Assembly (NCBI RefSeq): GCF_006385555.1
Contig: NZ_CP041036.1
Span: forward strand, 1,240,001 to 1,304,000
DNA length: 64,000 nucleotides
Direction: 5' to 3'
From: Shewanella polaris
GTDB lineage: Bacteria; Pseudomonadota; Gammaproteobacteria; Enterobacterales; Shewanellaceae
Shown here one piece after another: positions 46,856 through 54,487 of the stretch. The position numbers and the translations under genes were made by a program. Under the pieces are notes generated by a model that was given only the letters and a program-made list of their open reading frames with translations, was not told the origin of the DNA and searched no databases. The stretch's first letter is position 1; each line of letters opens with the position of its first letter.

Positions 46856-48283
46856 ACATTCCTTACCGATAACGATTTCTGCCGTAGGTATTAGTTTCCT
46901 ATATTCTTTTGCCAGTGCTTGTTTTGCTTCGTCGTCGCCGTGGACAATTCTGATATGGCTGGGTTTGTGGTGCATGCGTTTGACGAAATTGATGAGGTTG
47001 TGTTGATCAGCATGGGCGGAGTAGCCGCTGATAGTGTGGATGACGGCTTTGATGTCAATTTTTTGATCGTTGATATAAACGTATCCGCCTTGGGGGCCAT
47101 AATTTTGTATGTCTCGGCCTGTGGTGCCCTGAGCTTGATAACCGACAAATAATACGTCTGTGGTGGATTTAGGTAAAAATCGGGCGAGGTAATTGCTGAT
47201 CCGTCCACCGGTACACATGCCGGATGCGGCGATGATAATGGCGGGTTTATTGACTGAGTCTAAATAGTTGATAACGGCAAGATGGTCTTGATGGCTGTCG
47301 ATGGTGGTGAGCTGGTTAAAGTCCAGTGGATGACGTCCTTGAGCGAGTTTGTTTTTGGCTTCGTTGTCCCACAGTGTTTTGAATTGACGATATTGTTGAG
47401 TGAAATTTGCTGCCATGGGGGAGTCGACAATAATATCGATGTTCTGCCACATGGGGTTATTTTTATTGCGGTAAATGATGTGTTCAAATTCGTAGAGTAG
47501 TTCTTGAGTTCTGCCGATGCTAAATGCTGGGATCAGTACCACACCATTATCCTTTACGGCACTTTCGATGATATTTTTGAGCTGTTTGCTGCGATCTTTT
47601 CGTCCTTGATGATTTTTATCACCATAGGTTGATTCAATCACCAAGGTATCTGCTCTATATGGGCTTTTGGGGCTAGCCAGTAACGGCGCATAGGTTGCCC
47701 CTAAATCACCGGAGAATACCACTCGATGGTGGTTTTTAGGGCCTGTTAAGTCTATTTCTACATAGGCAGAGCCGAGTATATGCCCAGCAGGTTTAAATTT
47801 GAGTTTGGCTTTTGTAAATGTGTCTCCGTTAATTACACTGTTTTTGGGAACAGGGTTTATCGGTAACAAAAACCATTGATTATAGTCAATTGGCACAAGT
47901 AGTTTTTTAAGTCGACTCAGACAGGCTTGAATTAATGTTTGATCGCGGGTGACCCCAACCTTTAATGCATCTTCAATCACCAAAGGTAATAGTGCTGCGG
48001 TTGCCGTGGTGGCATAAATGGGTTGATTAAAACCTGCTGCGAGCAGATAAGGTATTCGCCCCACATGATCGATATGACAATGGGTAACAATGAGTGCTTT
48101 GATGTTGTCGATAGAAAAGTCTATTTGCAGCTGTTCTGCTGAGCTTTTTCCGGCTGTTTCAGCGCCTTGAAACAGGCCACAATCGATAAGATAACTGCTG
48201 ATATTATTGGTGTGATTATTCACATCCAGTTGATGACATGAACCTGTTACTCCGTTTACCGCTCCATGGTGAATGATCTGCAT
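46853..48283 (-). CDS. MBL-fold/beta-CASP metallo-hydrolase (RNA-processing exonuclease-like)
   Basis: A 476-residue protein of the CPSF73/YSH1-like bacterial group. The metallo-beta-lactamase motif THCHIDHVG has His68, His70, Asp72 and His73; DCGLFQG and AGHILGSAYVEID lie in the expected order. The beta-CASP part has VIESTYGDKNHQ, IIIAASGMCTGGRI and SGYSAHADQHNLINFV; HIRIVHGDDEAKQAL is the C-terminal RMMBL element. It probably cuts RNA, but substrates of this clade are poorly known. It is a lone minus-strand gene with repeat clusters at both ends. Confidence 0.88.
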   Translation of the reverse strand: MQIIHHGAVNGVTGSCHQLDVNNHTNNISSYLIDCGLFQGAETAGKSSAEQLQIDFSIDNIKALIVTHCHIDHVGRIPYLLAAGFNQPIYATTATAALLPLVIEDALKVGVTRDQTLIQACLSRLKKLLVPIDYNQWFLLPINPVPKNSVINGDTFTKAKLKFKPAGHILGSAYVEIDLTGPKNHHRVVFSGDLGATYAPLLASPKSPYRADTLVIESTYGDKNHQGRKDRSKQLKNIIESAVKDNGVVLIPAFSIGRTQELLYEFEHIIYRNKNNPMWQNIDIIVDSPMAANFTQQYRQFKTLWDNEAKNKLAQGRHPLDFNQLTTIDSHQDHLAVINYLDSVNKPAIIIAASGMCTGGRISNYLARFLPKSTTDVLFVGYQAQGTTGRDIQNYGPQGGYVYINDQKIDIKAVIHTISGYSAHADQHNLINFVKRMHHKPSHIRIVHGDDEAKQALAKEYRKLIPTAEIVIGKEC

Positions 48284-48367
48284 GATTAGTCCTTTAATTG
48301 AATCAAGTGTTAATTGTATCTAGTACGATTAGTTAACTTAGCAGTGGTTGTGAGATTTTGCGAGGTT

Positions 48368-48440
48368 CTAGGTTCTAAGCTCTAGGCCGCTACGCGGATA
48401 GTGCGCTGCGCTTCTAGGGCGGACTGCGTCCTGCTAAGAA
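48368..48440 (+). repeat. CTAG-punctuated hairpin repeat cluster 8
   Basis: GTTCTAGGTTCTAAGCTCTAGG, GCCGCTACGCGGATAG, GCGCTGCGCTTCTAGGGCGG and the mini-hairpin GGAC-TGC-GTCC. The GCGGACTGCGTCCTGCTAAG segment equals 7021-7040. It continues into the 10-bp array at 48446. Confidence 0.82.
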
Positions 48441-48445
48441 AATAG

Positions 48446-48604
48446 ATAACAAGCGGTAACAAGCGAGGAAATAGATAACAAGCGGTATCAAGCGATTAAA
48501 AGAGATTAAAAGAGATTAAAAGCGATATCAAGCGAACTAGATTCTAGCAGTAAGGCTTGTTATCGCCTGCTATCGCTTGTTACCATCTTTATCGCTTTTC
48601 ACCG
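48446..48604. repeat. 10-bp periodic array with inverted arms
   Basis: Left arm (48446-48534): ATAACAAGCG, GTAACAAGCG, a 9-bp AGGAAATAG, ATAACAAGCG, GTATCAAGCG, ATTAAAAGAG twice, ATTAAAAGCG, ATATCAAGCG. All but one step is exactly 10 bp. After a 20-bp centre containing ACTAGATTCTAG, the right arm (about 48555-48604) carries the same units on the opposite strand (GTAACAAGCG, ATAGCAGGCG, ATAACAAGCC). With cluster 8 it fills the gap between the hydrolase and merR genes. Confidence 0.8.
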
Positions 48605-48610
48605 CTTTAC

Positions 48611-49000
48611 CTAAGCTGATTTCAGTGTCTGTAAAATACTGCAATCCTTAATTTGATGGCTTTTACAGCAAGAAGCTAATGCAGCTAATGATTGTTCTAG
48701 TAATGCCAGTTCTCGTTGGGTTTGTTGAATGTGTGCGAGTTGCTCTGCAATGATGTTGTCTACTAATAAACACGATGATTTTGGGTCTTTTTGTGTTTCA
48801 ACCAAGCGCTTAATGTCATCGAGTCCGATGTTTAATTCTCTGCATCTTCTTATGAACACTAATGTCTCTATGTCTTTTTCTTGATAATGACGATAACCAT
48901 TACTGGTCCGGATAGGCTGGGAGAGTAAATCAATTTGCTCATAATATCGGATGGTTTTAACCGATACTTGAGCAATTAATGCAAATTCACTTATTTTCAT
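48611..49000 (-). CDS. MerR-family heavy-metal-responsive regulator (CadR/PbrR/ZntR-like)
   Basis: A 129-residue regulator. The winged helix-turn-helix is KISEFALIAQVSVKTIRYYE with RTSNGYRHYQEKD; a dimerising coiled coil spans about residues 80-110. Cys77, Cys111/Cys112 and Cys120 match the spacing of metal-binding cysteines in CadR/PbrR (77, about 112, about 119). It should sense Zn, Cd or Pb. GGAAGG precedes the ATG at 49000; a longer start at 49039 would add 13 non-family residues. Divergent from a TonB receptor whose promoter it probably controls. Confidence 0.87.
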   Translation of the reverse strand: MKISEFALIAQVSVKTIRYYEQIDLLSQPIRTSNGYRHYQEKDIETLVFIRRCRELNIGLDDIKRLVETQKDPKSSCLLVDNIIAEQLAHIQQTQRELALLEQSLAALASCCKSHQIKDCSILQTLKSA

Positions 49001-49001
49001 A

Positions 49002-49032
49002 TTGACCTTCCAGTGACTGTAACCTTTAAGCT
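49002..49032 (+). promoter_or_regulatory. Candidate MerR-type promoter/operator for the TonB receptor gene
   Basis: TTGACC (49002-49007), a 19-bp spacer and TAAGCT (49027-49032). The spacer carries the dyad CAGTGACTG flanked by TT/AA. Overlong 19-20 bp spacers with a central dyad are the signature of MerR-activated promoters. It overlaps the start of the merR gene, allowing autoregulation. The -10 match is poor, as expected for an activator-dependent promoter. Confidence 0.5.
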
Positions 49033-49076
49033 TAAGCATATCATTTTTCGATAATGTGTTGTTAAAAGGAAGTTAT

Positions 49077-51146
49077 ATGTTGAGTTATTCCGCGGTGTCA
49101 TTAATTTTGTCATTGAGTGTTGTTGGGGGGAGTGAAGCCAGTGCGGTGGGCGACTCGACAAATACGTCTGGGCAGAGTGCAAATTACAGTGAAAGTCACA
49201 GTGAAAATCATGAACATTCTGAGCATGATGACCCAAAAGCGGATGTTGATGAACACGAGCATGAGCACGAAGAAGAAATGGAAACCATTGTCATACAAGC
49301 CACACGTTCTGGGCGGATTGCCGATGAACAACCTATTCGTGTAGAGGTGATAAATCGCGAAGAGATTGAAGAAAAAGCGGCGATGAGGCCGGGTAATATT
49401 TCTATGTTGGTGGCTGAAACGGGTGGGGTAAGATTACAAACAACTTCGCCGGCGTTAGGCAGTGCCAATATTCGCCTGCAAGGTCTGTATGGTCGCTATA
49501 CCCAATTACTGGCCGATGGTTTGCCGCTCTACGGTAACCAAGCAGGGTCGATTGGTTTGTTGCAAGTTCCGCCGACCGATTTGAGTCGAGTTGAAATTAT
49601 TAAAGGTTCAGCGTCATCACTTTATGGTGGGTCTGCACTCGGTGGGGTGATTAACCTTGTTTCTCGTACTCCTGGTGATGAGCTTAGTGGTGAAGTGTTA
49701 CTAAATTCAACCACGCGAGATGGTCAGGATGTGACTACGTACTTTGAGTCGCCACTGAGTGAGAATATAAAAGGTTCGATGACGGCGGGAGCTCACTATC
49801 AGGACGAACAAGATATTGATGGTGACGGCTGGATCGATCTGGCCGGTTATGAGCGATACACGGTGCGTCCTCGATTATTTTGGGAAGGGCAAGAAGGACA
49901 AACACTGTATGTGACTAGCGGGTTTATGACTGAGCAACGCACTGGCGGTACTTTAGGTGATAACACGGTGGCAGATGGCACTTCGTTTGAACAATCACAA
50001 GATTCCGATAGGCTTGACGGTGGCCTTGTGTTTAGTATGTCGCTATTGGAGACACTGACGTTTAATGCTCGAGCATCGGCGATGGTGCAAGATCATGTAC
50101 ATGTTTATGGTGCCGATGTAGAAGACGATCAACACCAGAGTTATTTGCTTGAAAATAGCATTGCGGGTTATACCGATAACAGTGATTGGGTTGTTGGTTT
50201 AGCGTATCAGTCTGAAATCTTTGCCTCTGACACTTACCCTGAGTTTGATTATTCATATGACGTACCCGGAGCGTTTGCACAACTTGATTATGAGTTGACT
50301 GACCAAATTACAACCTCTTACAGTGCTCGTATAGATGAACACAGTGAATATGGTACTCAATTTAGCCCAAGAGTATCAGTGCTATATAATCCAAGTGACT
50401 TAACTATAAGAGGATCTTATGGGCAGGGGTACTTTGCCTCCACACCGTTTGTTGAAGAGATTGAGGCTGCAGGGTTATCAAGGCTAGCACCAATTGACAG
50501 CTTACAAGAAGAGCATGCTAAAACAGCATCGCTTGATTTTACTTATACCTTTGAAGATGCAGAAACGAGTTTGACTTTGTTTGGCTCTAATGTGGATAAC
50601 GTGACAGCGTTAGAGGCTTTCTCTGTAAATAACGACGGCACCTTAGACGCTGTTAGATTAATAAATGCACCAGGTGAAAGTCAGATCCGTGGCTCTGAAG
50701 TGTTATTGCGTTATTATTTAGGCGATGTAAAGCTCACGGCAAGCTACTTATATTTAGATGCCAGTGAGGAATCTCCTGATGGACAAGGCCGAAGGGATAT
50801 TGCATTGACGCCGCGTCATTCTGGTGGTTTTGTTGCCATGTGGGAGCAACATGGTAACTTTAGAGCTGGTTTTGAAGCCTATTATACTGGCACTCAACGT
50901 GTTAATGATAACCCTTATATTGAAGAAACCAATCCATATTGGCATCTCGGTTTAATGGGCGAAATTACAGTGGGCAGAGTCAGTTGGTTTATTAATTTAG
51001 AAAACTTACTCGATGTAAAACAAACCGATGAACATCCAATGTTACTGCCTAACAGAGCGCCTAGCGGCCAATGGACCACAGATATTTGGTCACGTAACGA
51101 TGGCTTTATTGCTAACGCAGGTGTCAGAATCAAATTTGGTCATTAA
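49077..51146 (+). CDS. TonB-dependent outer-membrane receptor with His-rich N-terminus
   Basis: A 689-residue receptor. Signal peptide about residues 1-24. A His/Asp/Glu-rich stretch at 41-67 holds seven His (positions 41, 45, 47, 50, 60, 62, 64). A TonB-box-like ETIVIQAT follows at 69-76. The plug domain has GGVRLQTTSPALGSANIRLQG, LLADGLPLYG and VEIIKGSASSLYGGSALGGVINL; the rest is a 22-strand-type barrel. The His-rich segment and adjacent MerR regulator suggest zinc or another transition metal, or its chelate. The start at 49077 has AAAAGGA six bases upstream. Confidence 0.88.
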   Translation: MLSYSAVSLILSLSVVGGSEASAVGDSTNTSGQSANYSESHSENHEHSEHDDPKADVDEHEHEHEEEMETIVIQATRSGRIADEQPIRVEVINREEIEEKAAMRPGNISMLVAETGGVRLQTTSPALGSANIRLQGLYGRYTQLLADGLPLYGNQAGSIGLLQVPPTDLSRVEIIKGSASSLYGGSALGGVINLVSRTPGDELSGEVLLNSTTRDGQDVTTYFESPLSENIKGSMTAGAHYQDEQDIDGDGWIDLAGYERYTVRPRLFWEGQEGQTLYVTSGFMTEQRTGGTLGDNTVADGTSFEQSQDSDRLDGGLVFSMSLLETLTFNARASAMVQDHVHVYGADVEDDQHQSYLLENSIAGYTDNSDWVVGLAYQSEIFASDTYPEFDYSYDVPGAFAQLDYELTDQITTSYSARIDEHSEYGTQFSPRVSVLYNPSDLTIRGSYGQGYFASTPFVEEIEAAGLSRLAPIDSLQEEHAKTASLDFTYTFEDAETSLTLFGSNVDNVTALEAFSVNNDGTLDAVRLINAPGESQIRGSEVLLRYYLGDVKLTASYLYLDASEESPDGQGRRDIALTPRHSGGFVAMWEQHGNFRAGFEAYYTGTQRVNDNPYIEETNPYWHLGLMGEITVGRVSWFINLENLLDVKQTDEHPMLLPNRAPSGQWTTDIWSRNDGFIANAGVRIKFGH

Positions 51147-51393
51147 TCGTGTTCTGCTAGTGTAAGTTGACCCGTCACAAAACAGGTGAACCGGCAGTCT
51201 AATGCTGGCGGTTCCTATTTCATTTCCATTTTCACTCTATCTTTTCTCTAATTCACTTATCCTCGTTAATCAATTATTCGCATATATAAAGGGCGACAAT
51301 TATTGATACACAAAAAATATGCATTTATCAGTCAATTTTGTCACACTAAGGCGCATGAAGAATAAATAAAAATAGCAGCAATAAGGACATGTA

Positions 51394-53865
51394 ATGAAAG
51401 CTTTTTCTCTGGTATTGACCAGCTTAACAATAGTTATTTCTGGCATCGCTCACGGGGCTGAAATTGATCTCAACCACATTCAGCGCTTAGGCCCTGTTAA
51501 TCAACTGGCAGTAGTACCTTTATCAAAAAGTGCTCATGCAGATGCGCTGCGAGCCAATTTGGTTGCCAACTTGATTGATCAATCAAGTGATAAAAAACCT
51601 GAAACTGTTCAAGTGTTTAATCAACAACTGACTTGGCAGACGGCATCATCAAAAGCACAAGGTGAGGGCTGGTTAGCCTATCAATTGCCAGTTTCTACCC
51701 AGCGTTTTACCCAAGGTACGTTAACGGTAAAAGGGCTTGATAATCCGCAGGTGTATTTAAATGGCCAATTAGTGAAGTCAGCGAATGAAGTCTCGTTAGA
51801 TTTGCTCAATGGTGACTACAACATTGTAATATTGGCCGATGGTCAGCAACAAGACACGCCATTTAGTCTTGATTGGCAGGGCAAAAGCGATATTGACGAG
51901 CTCGATTTTTCTGAGCAAAAAACGCAACGAGTCTCTGCAGAGCAGCTATTTGATGCCCAAGTGATTAGCGACTTAACCTTATCACCTAATGGTAAATACT
52001 TATTGCAATCGACTATTGAATACCAGCCAAGCCAAGGCGATACCCCCATTCAAGTGACTGAGTTACACAAGGTGTCGGATAACAGTGTGGTGTATCGTTG
52101 GCAAGATAACCGCCCAAGTAGCGCAGTATGGTCAAGTGATAGTCAACAATTGGCGTTTGTGGTCAATAAACAAATTCAGTTACTCAATATGGCGGACTTA
52201 GTTATTGAAGTCGTCGCAACCGATATTGAGAATGTATCGGGGTTGCATTGGTATGGTGACAGCCTGTTATTTAATTGGCAAAACCCCTTTAAAGCTGATG
52301 AAAAAGCGACCTCAAAGCGTTTTAGGGCATTAGAAGATCGCTGGAGTTATTGGCGTGACAATACCCAACTTTACCAACTAGATGTGGCTTCAGGCTTTAT
52401 TCGTCAGTTAACTGATAACAAGATTAGCACCGATTTTGTCGACAGCAATCTCGATAAAAATACGCTGTTATTGACTCGCTCGCCGGTTGATTATGCTGAG
52501 CCTGCCCATGGATTAACTCAGTTAATTGAATTGAATCTAAAAGATTTAACTGAAACCATGATTGGTGAATATCGTAGCTTTAGCGGTGCGTTATACGCTG
52601 ATGATGGTATGTACATCACCGCAGGTCCTCGCTTTATGGACGGTGTCGGTATCCAAGACAAATCCATTGAAGTGAATGATTATGATGGTCAATTATATTG
52701 GCGTGATGACAAGGGCAATGTGAGTGCATTAAGCAAAGACTTTGACCCTGCTATCGGCAGCATGACTAAGCTTGAAAATGATGATGTGGTATTAACGGTA
52801 ACCGAAGGCGACCGCTCACCGCTGTATTTATTTGATAAAAGTAAAAGTCGTTTTAGTAAAATCGACACCGGCATTGATATGGTGACTAACTTTAGTGTCG
52901 CCGTTGAACAATCTACCCCAACTATAGTGTTTGCGGGTACGTCGGCCACCGTGCCACAAAAAGCGTATAAAATGGCATTGAATGCTAGTCGTAAAGAGTT
53001 GTTGTTCGACAGCCAAAAACTCAGTTATGCCAATACCCGTTTGGGTGAGATTCAAGATTTCGATTTTACCAATAAGCTTGGCCAAAATATCGATGGTAGG
53101 GTGTATTTACCGGCTGACTTTGATGCCAATAAAAAGTATCCGGCATTAGTGTATTACTATGGCGGTACTTCTCCTGTTGGGCGTCACTTTACTGGTCGCT
53201 GGCCGTTTAACTTATGGGCTGCCGAAGGTTATGTGGTGTATGTGCTGCAACCCAATGGAGCAACAGGTTATGGCCAAGCATTCAGTGGCCGCCATGTGAA
53301 TGCATGGGGTAAATACAGTGCAGATGACATTATTGAAGGGACTAAAGCCTTCTTAAACGCGCATAGTTTTGTAGACCCTAAACGAGTGGGCAACATGGGC
53401 GCGTCATACGGCGGCTTTATGACCATGTATTTAGCCACCAAAACCGATATTTTTGCTGCGTCAATGTCTCATGCTGGGATCAGTAATTTATCATCTTATT
53501 GGGGCCATGGCTGGTGGGGTTATGGTTATTCTGGTGTGGCGAGTCGTGGCAGTTTTCCGTGGAATAACCCTGAGCTCTACGTTGAGCAAAGTCCGTTATA
53601 TCATGCAGATAAAATCACTACGCCGTTATTGCTGATACACGGTAATGCTGATACGAATGTGCCAGTGGGTGAAAGCCATTACATGTACACCGCACTAAAG
53701 CTGTTAGGCAAAGAGGTAGAATTGGTTGAGTTTAATGGCCAAAACCATCACATCAACAGCCGTCAAGCGCGCTTTGATTGGTGGAATACCACTATGGCCT
53801 GGTTTGACTTGAAGTTAAAAGATCAGCCTGAATGGTGGAATAGCCTTTACCCTGAGACAAAATAG
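51394..53865 (+). CDS. Prolyl oligopeptidase family (S9) serine peptidase, exported
   Basis: An 823-residue enzyme with a signal peptide (about residues 1-22, ending GIAHGA). Residues about 190-550 form a TolB/PD40-type beta propeller (LSPNGKYLLQST, WSSDSQQLAFV). The C-terminal alpha/beta hydrolase has the nucleophile Ser671 in GASYGG, Asp753 in HGNADTNVP and a His at 785/786 in NGQNHHI. LPADFDANKKYPALVYYYGGT and PNGATGYGQAFSGRHVNAWG are S9C-like. It probably cleaves peptides in the periplasm. Confidence 0.92.
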   Translation: MKAFSLVLTSLTIVISGIAHGAEIDLNHIQRLGPVNQLAVVPLSKSAHADALRANLVANLIDQSSDKKPETVQVFNQQLTWQTASSKAQGEGWLAYQLPVSTQRFTQGTLTVKGLDNPQVYLNGQLVKSANEVSLDLLNGDYNIVILADGQQQDTPFSLDWQGKSDIDELDFSEQKTQRVSAEQLFDAQVISDLTLSPNGKYLLQSTIEYQPSQGDTPIQVTELHKVSDNSVVYRWQDNRPSSAVWSSDSQQLAFVVNKQIQLLNMADLVIEVVATDIENVSGLHWYGDSLLFNWQNPFKADEKATSKRFRALEDRWSYWRDNTQLYQLDVASGFIRQLTDNKISTDFVDSNLDKNTLLLTRSPVDYAEPAHGLTQLIELNLKDLTETMIGEYRSFSGALYADDGMYITAGPRFMDGVGIQDKSIEVNDYDGQLYWRDDKGNVSALSKDFDPAIGSMTKLENDDVVLTVTEGDRSPLYLFDKSKSRFSKIDTGIDMVTNFSVAVEQSTPTIVFAGTSATVPQKAYKMALNASRKELLFDSQKLSYANTRLGEIQDFDFTNKLGQNIDGRVYLPADFDANKKYPALVYYYGGTSPVGRHFTGRWPFNLWAAEGYVVYVLQPNGATGYGQAFSGRHVNAWGKYSADDIIEGTKAFLNAHSFVDPKRVGNMGASYGGFMTMYLATKTDIFAASMSHAGISNLSSYWGHGWWGYGYSGVASRGSFPWNNPELYVEQSPLYHADKITTPLLLIHGNADTNVPVGESHYMYTALKLLGKEVELVEFNGQNHHINSRQARFDWWNTTMAWFDLKLKDQPEWWNSLYPETK

Positions 53866-53886
53866 CAATAGTAAATAACTACGTTA

Positions 53887-53911
53887 AACAGCCCCGTAAA
53901 ACGGGGCTGTT
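53887..53911 (+). terminator. Hairpin terminator after the S9 peptidase gene
   Basis: AACAGCCCCGT pairs perfectly with ACGGGGCTGTT (11 bp) around AAA, 22 bp after the stop. The T run is short (TTCTG). Confidence 0.8.
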
Positions 53912-54487
53912 CTGCATTAAGAGTATATGGTTAATTGAAGAGGGATTTGTCGTTACTATTATGATTAAAATTCACTCAGTATTAATCGATTTAAAGAGGA
54001 GATTGATGAGGAGTAGTGGAATATTATGCATGCCAGTGCATTCATTTTTCTTTGAAACCATATTTAGAATATTTATGAGAAGTTTGATCTCCATATCATT
54101 TATGGCAAAAGACGGCCCTTAAGTTCATTTTTTGTTAATTATTATCTGCCATTAATGCTAAGTTTTAAAGATATTGTATTAAAAATCAAACGTATAAATA
54201 TGTATTCTCATATGCCTTTGCTTGTGTTGGAATGCTATTTTTTACAGGGACTGTCTACCGTTATTCTCTAATTTTTATATTTTATCGCTATTAATATATT
54301 CATTGCAGTTTATTGACTGGCGTTTTACTGAGTTTGTTTAAGGATACTTTTATATTGAGTAAAATATAGTGAAAGCTTTACCTTAATAATTGATATAATT
54401 GATATAATTTATGTTGTTGTGGTAATAAGTTGTTGTTGTCATCCGTTTTGAGGTTATGTTTGACGATATTATTTGCACGGAGAAGAA
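53912..54487. other. Gene-free leader region of the GGDEF/EAL gene
   Basis: No supported gene on either strand. AT-rich towards the right end, where the candidate promoter at 54391-54408 lies. Confidence 0.5.
54391..54408 (+). promoter_or_regulatory. Tandem extended -10 promoter candidate
   Basis: TGATATAAT occurs twice in direct 9-bp repeat (54391-54399 and 54400-54408); each is a perfect extended -10 element. No consensus -35 at the right distance. About 80 bp before the start codon of the downstream gene. Confidence 0.4.

Noticed and set aside
48446..48604. 10-bp array considered as a CRISPR or transposon end
   Set aside because: Unit is far too short, no spacers, no transposase gene or target duplication visible.
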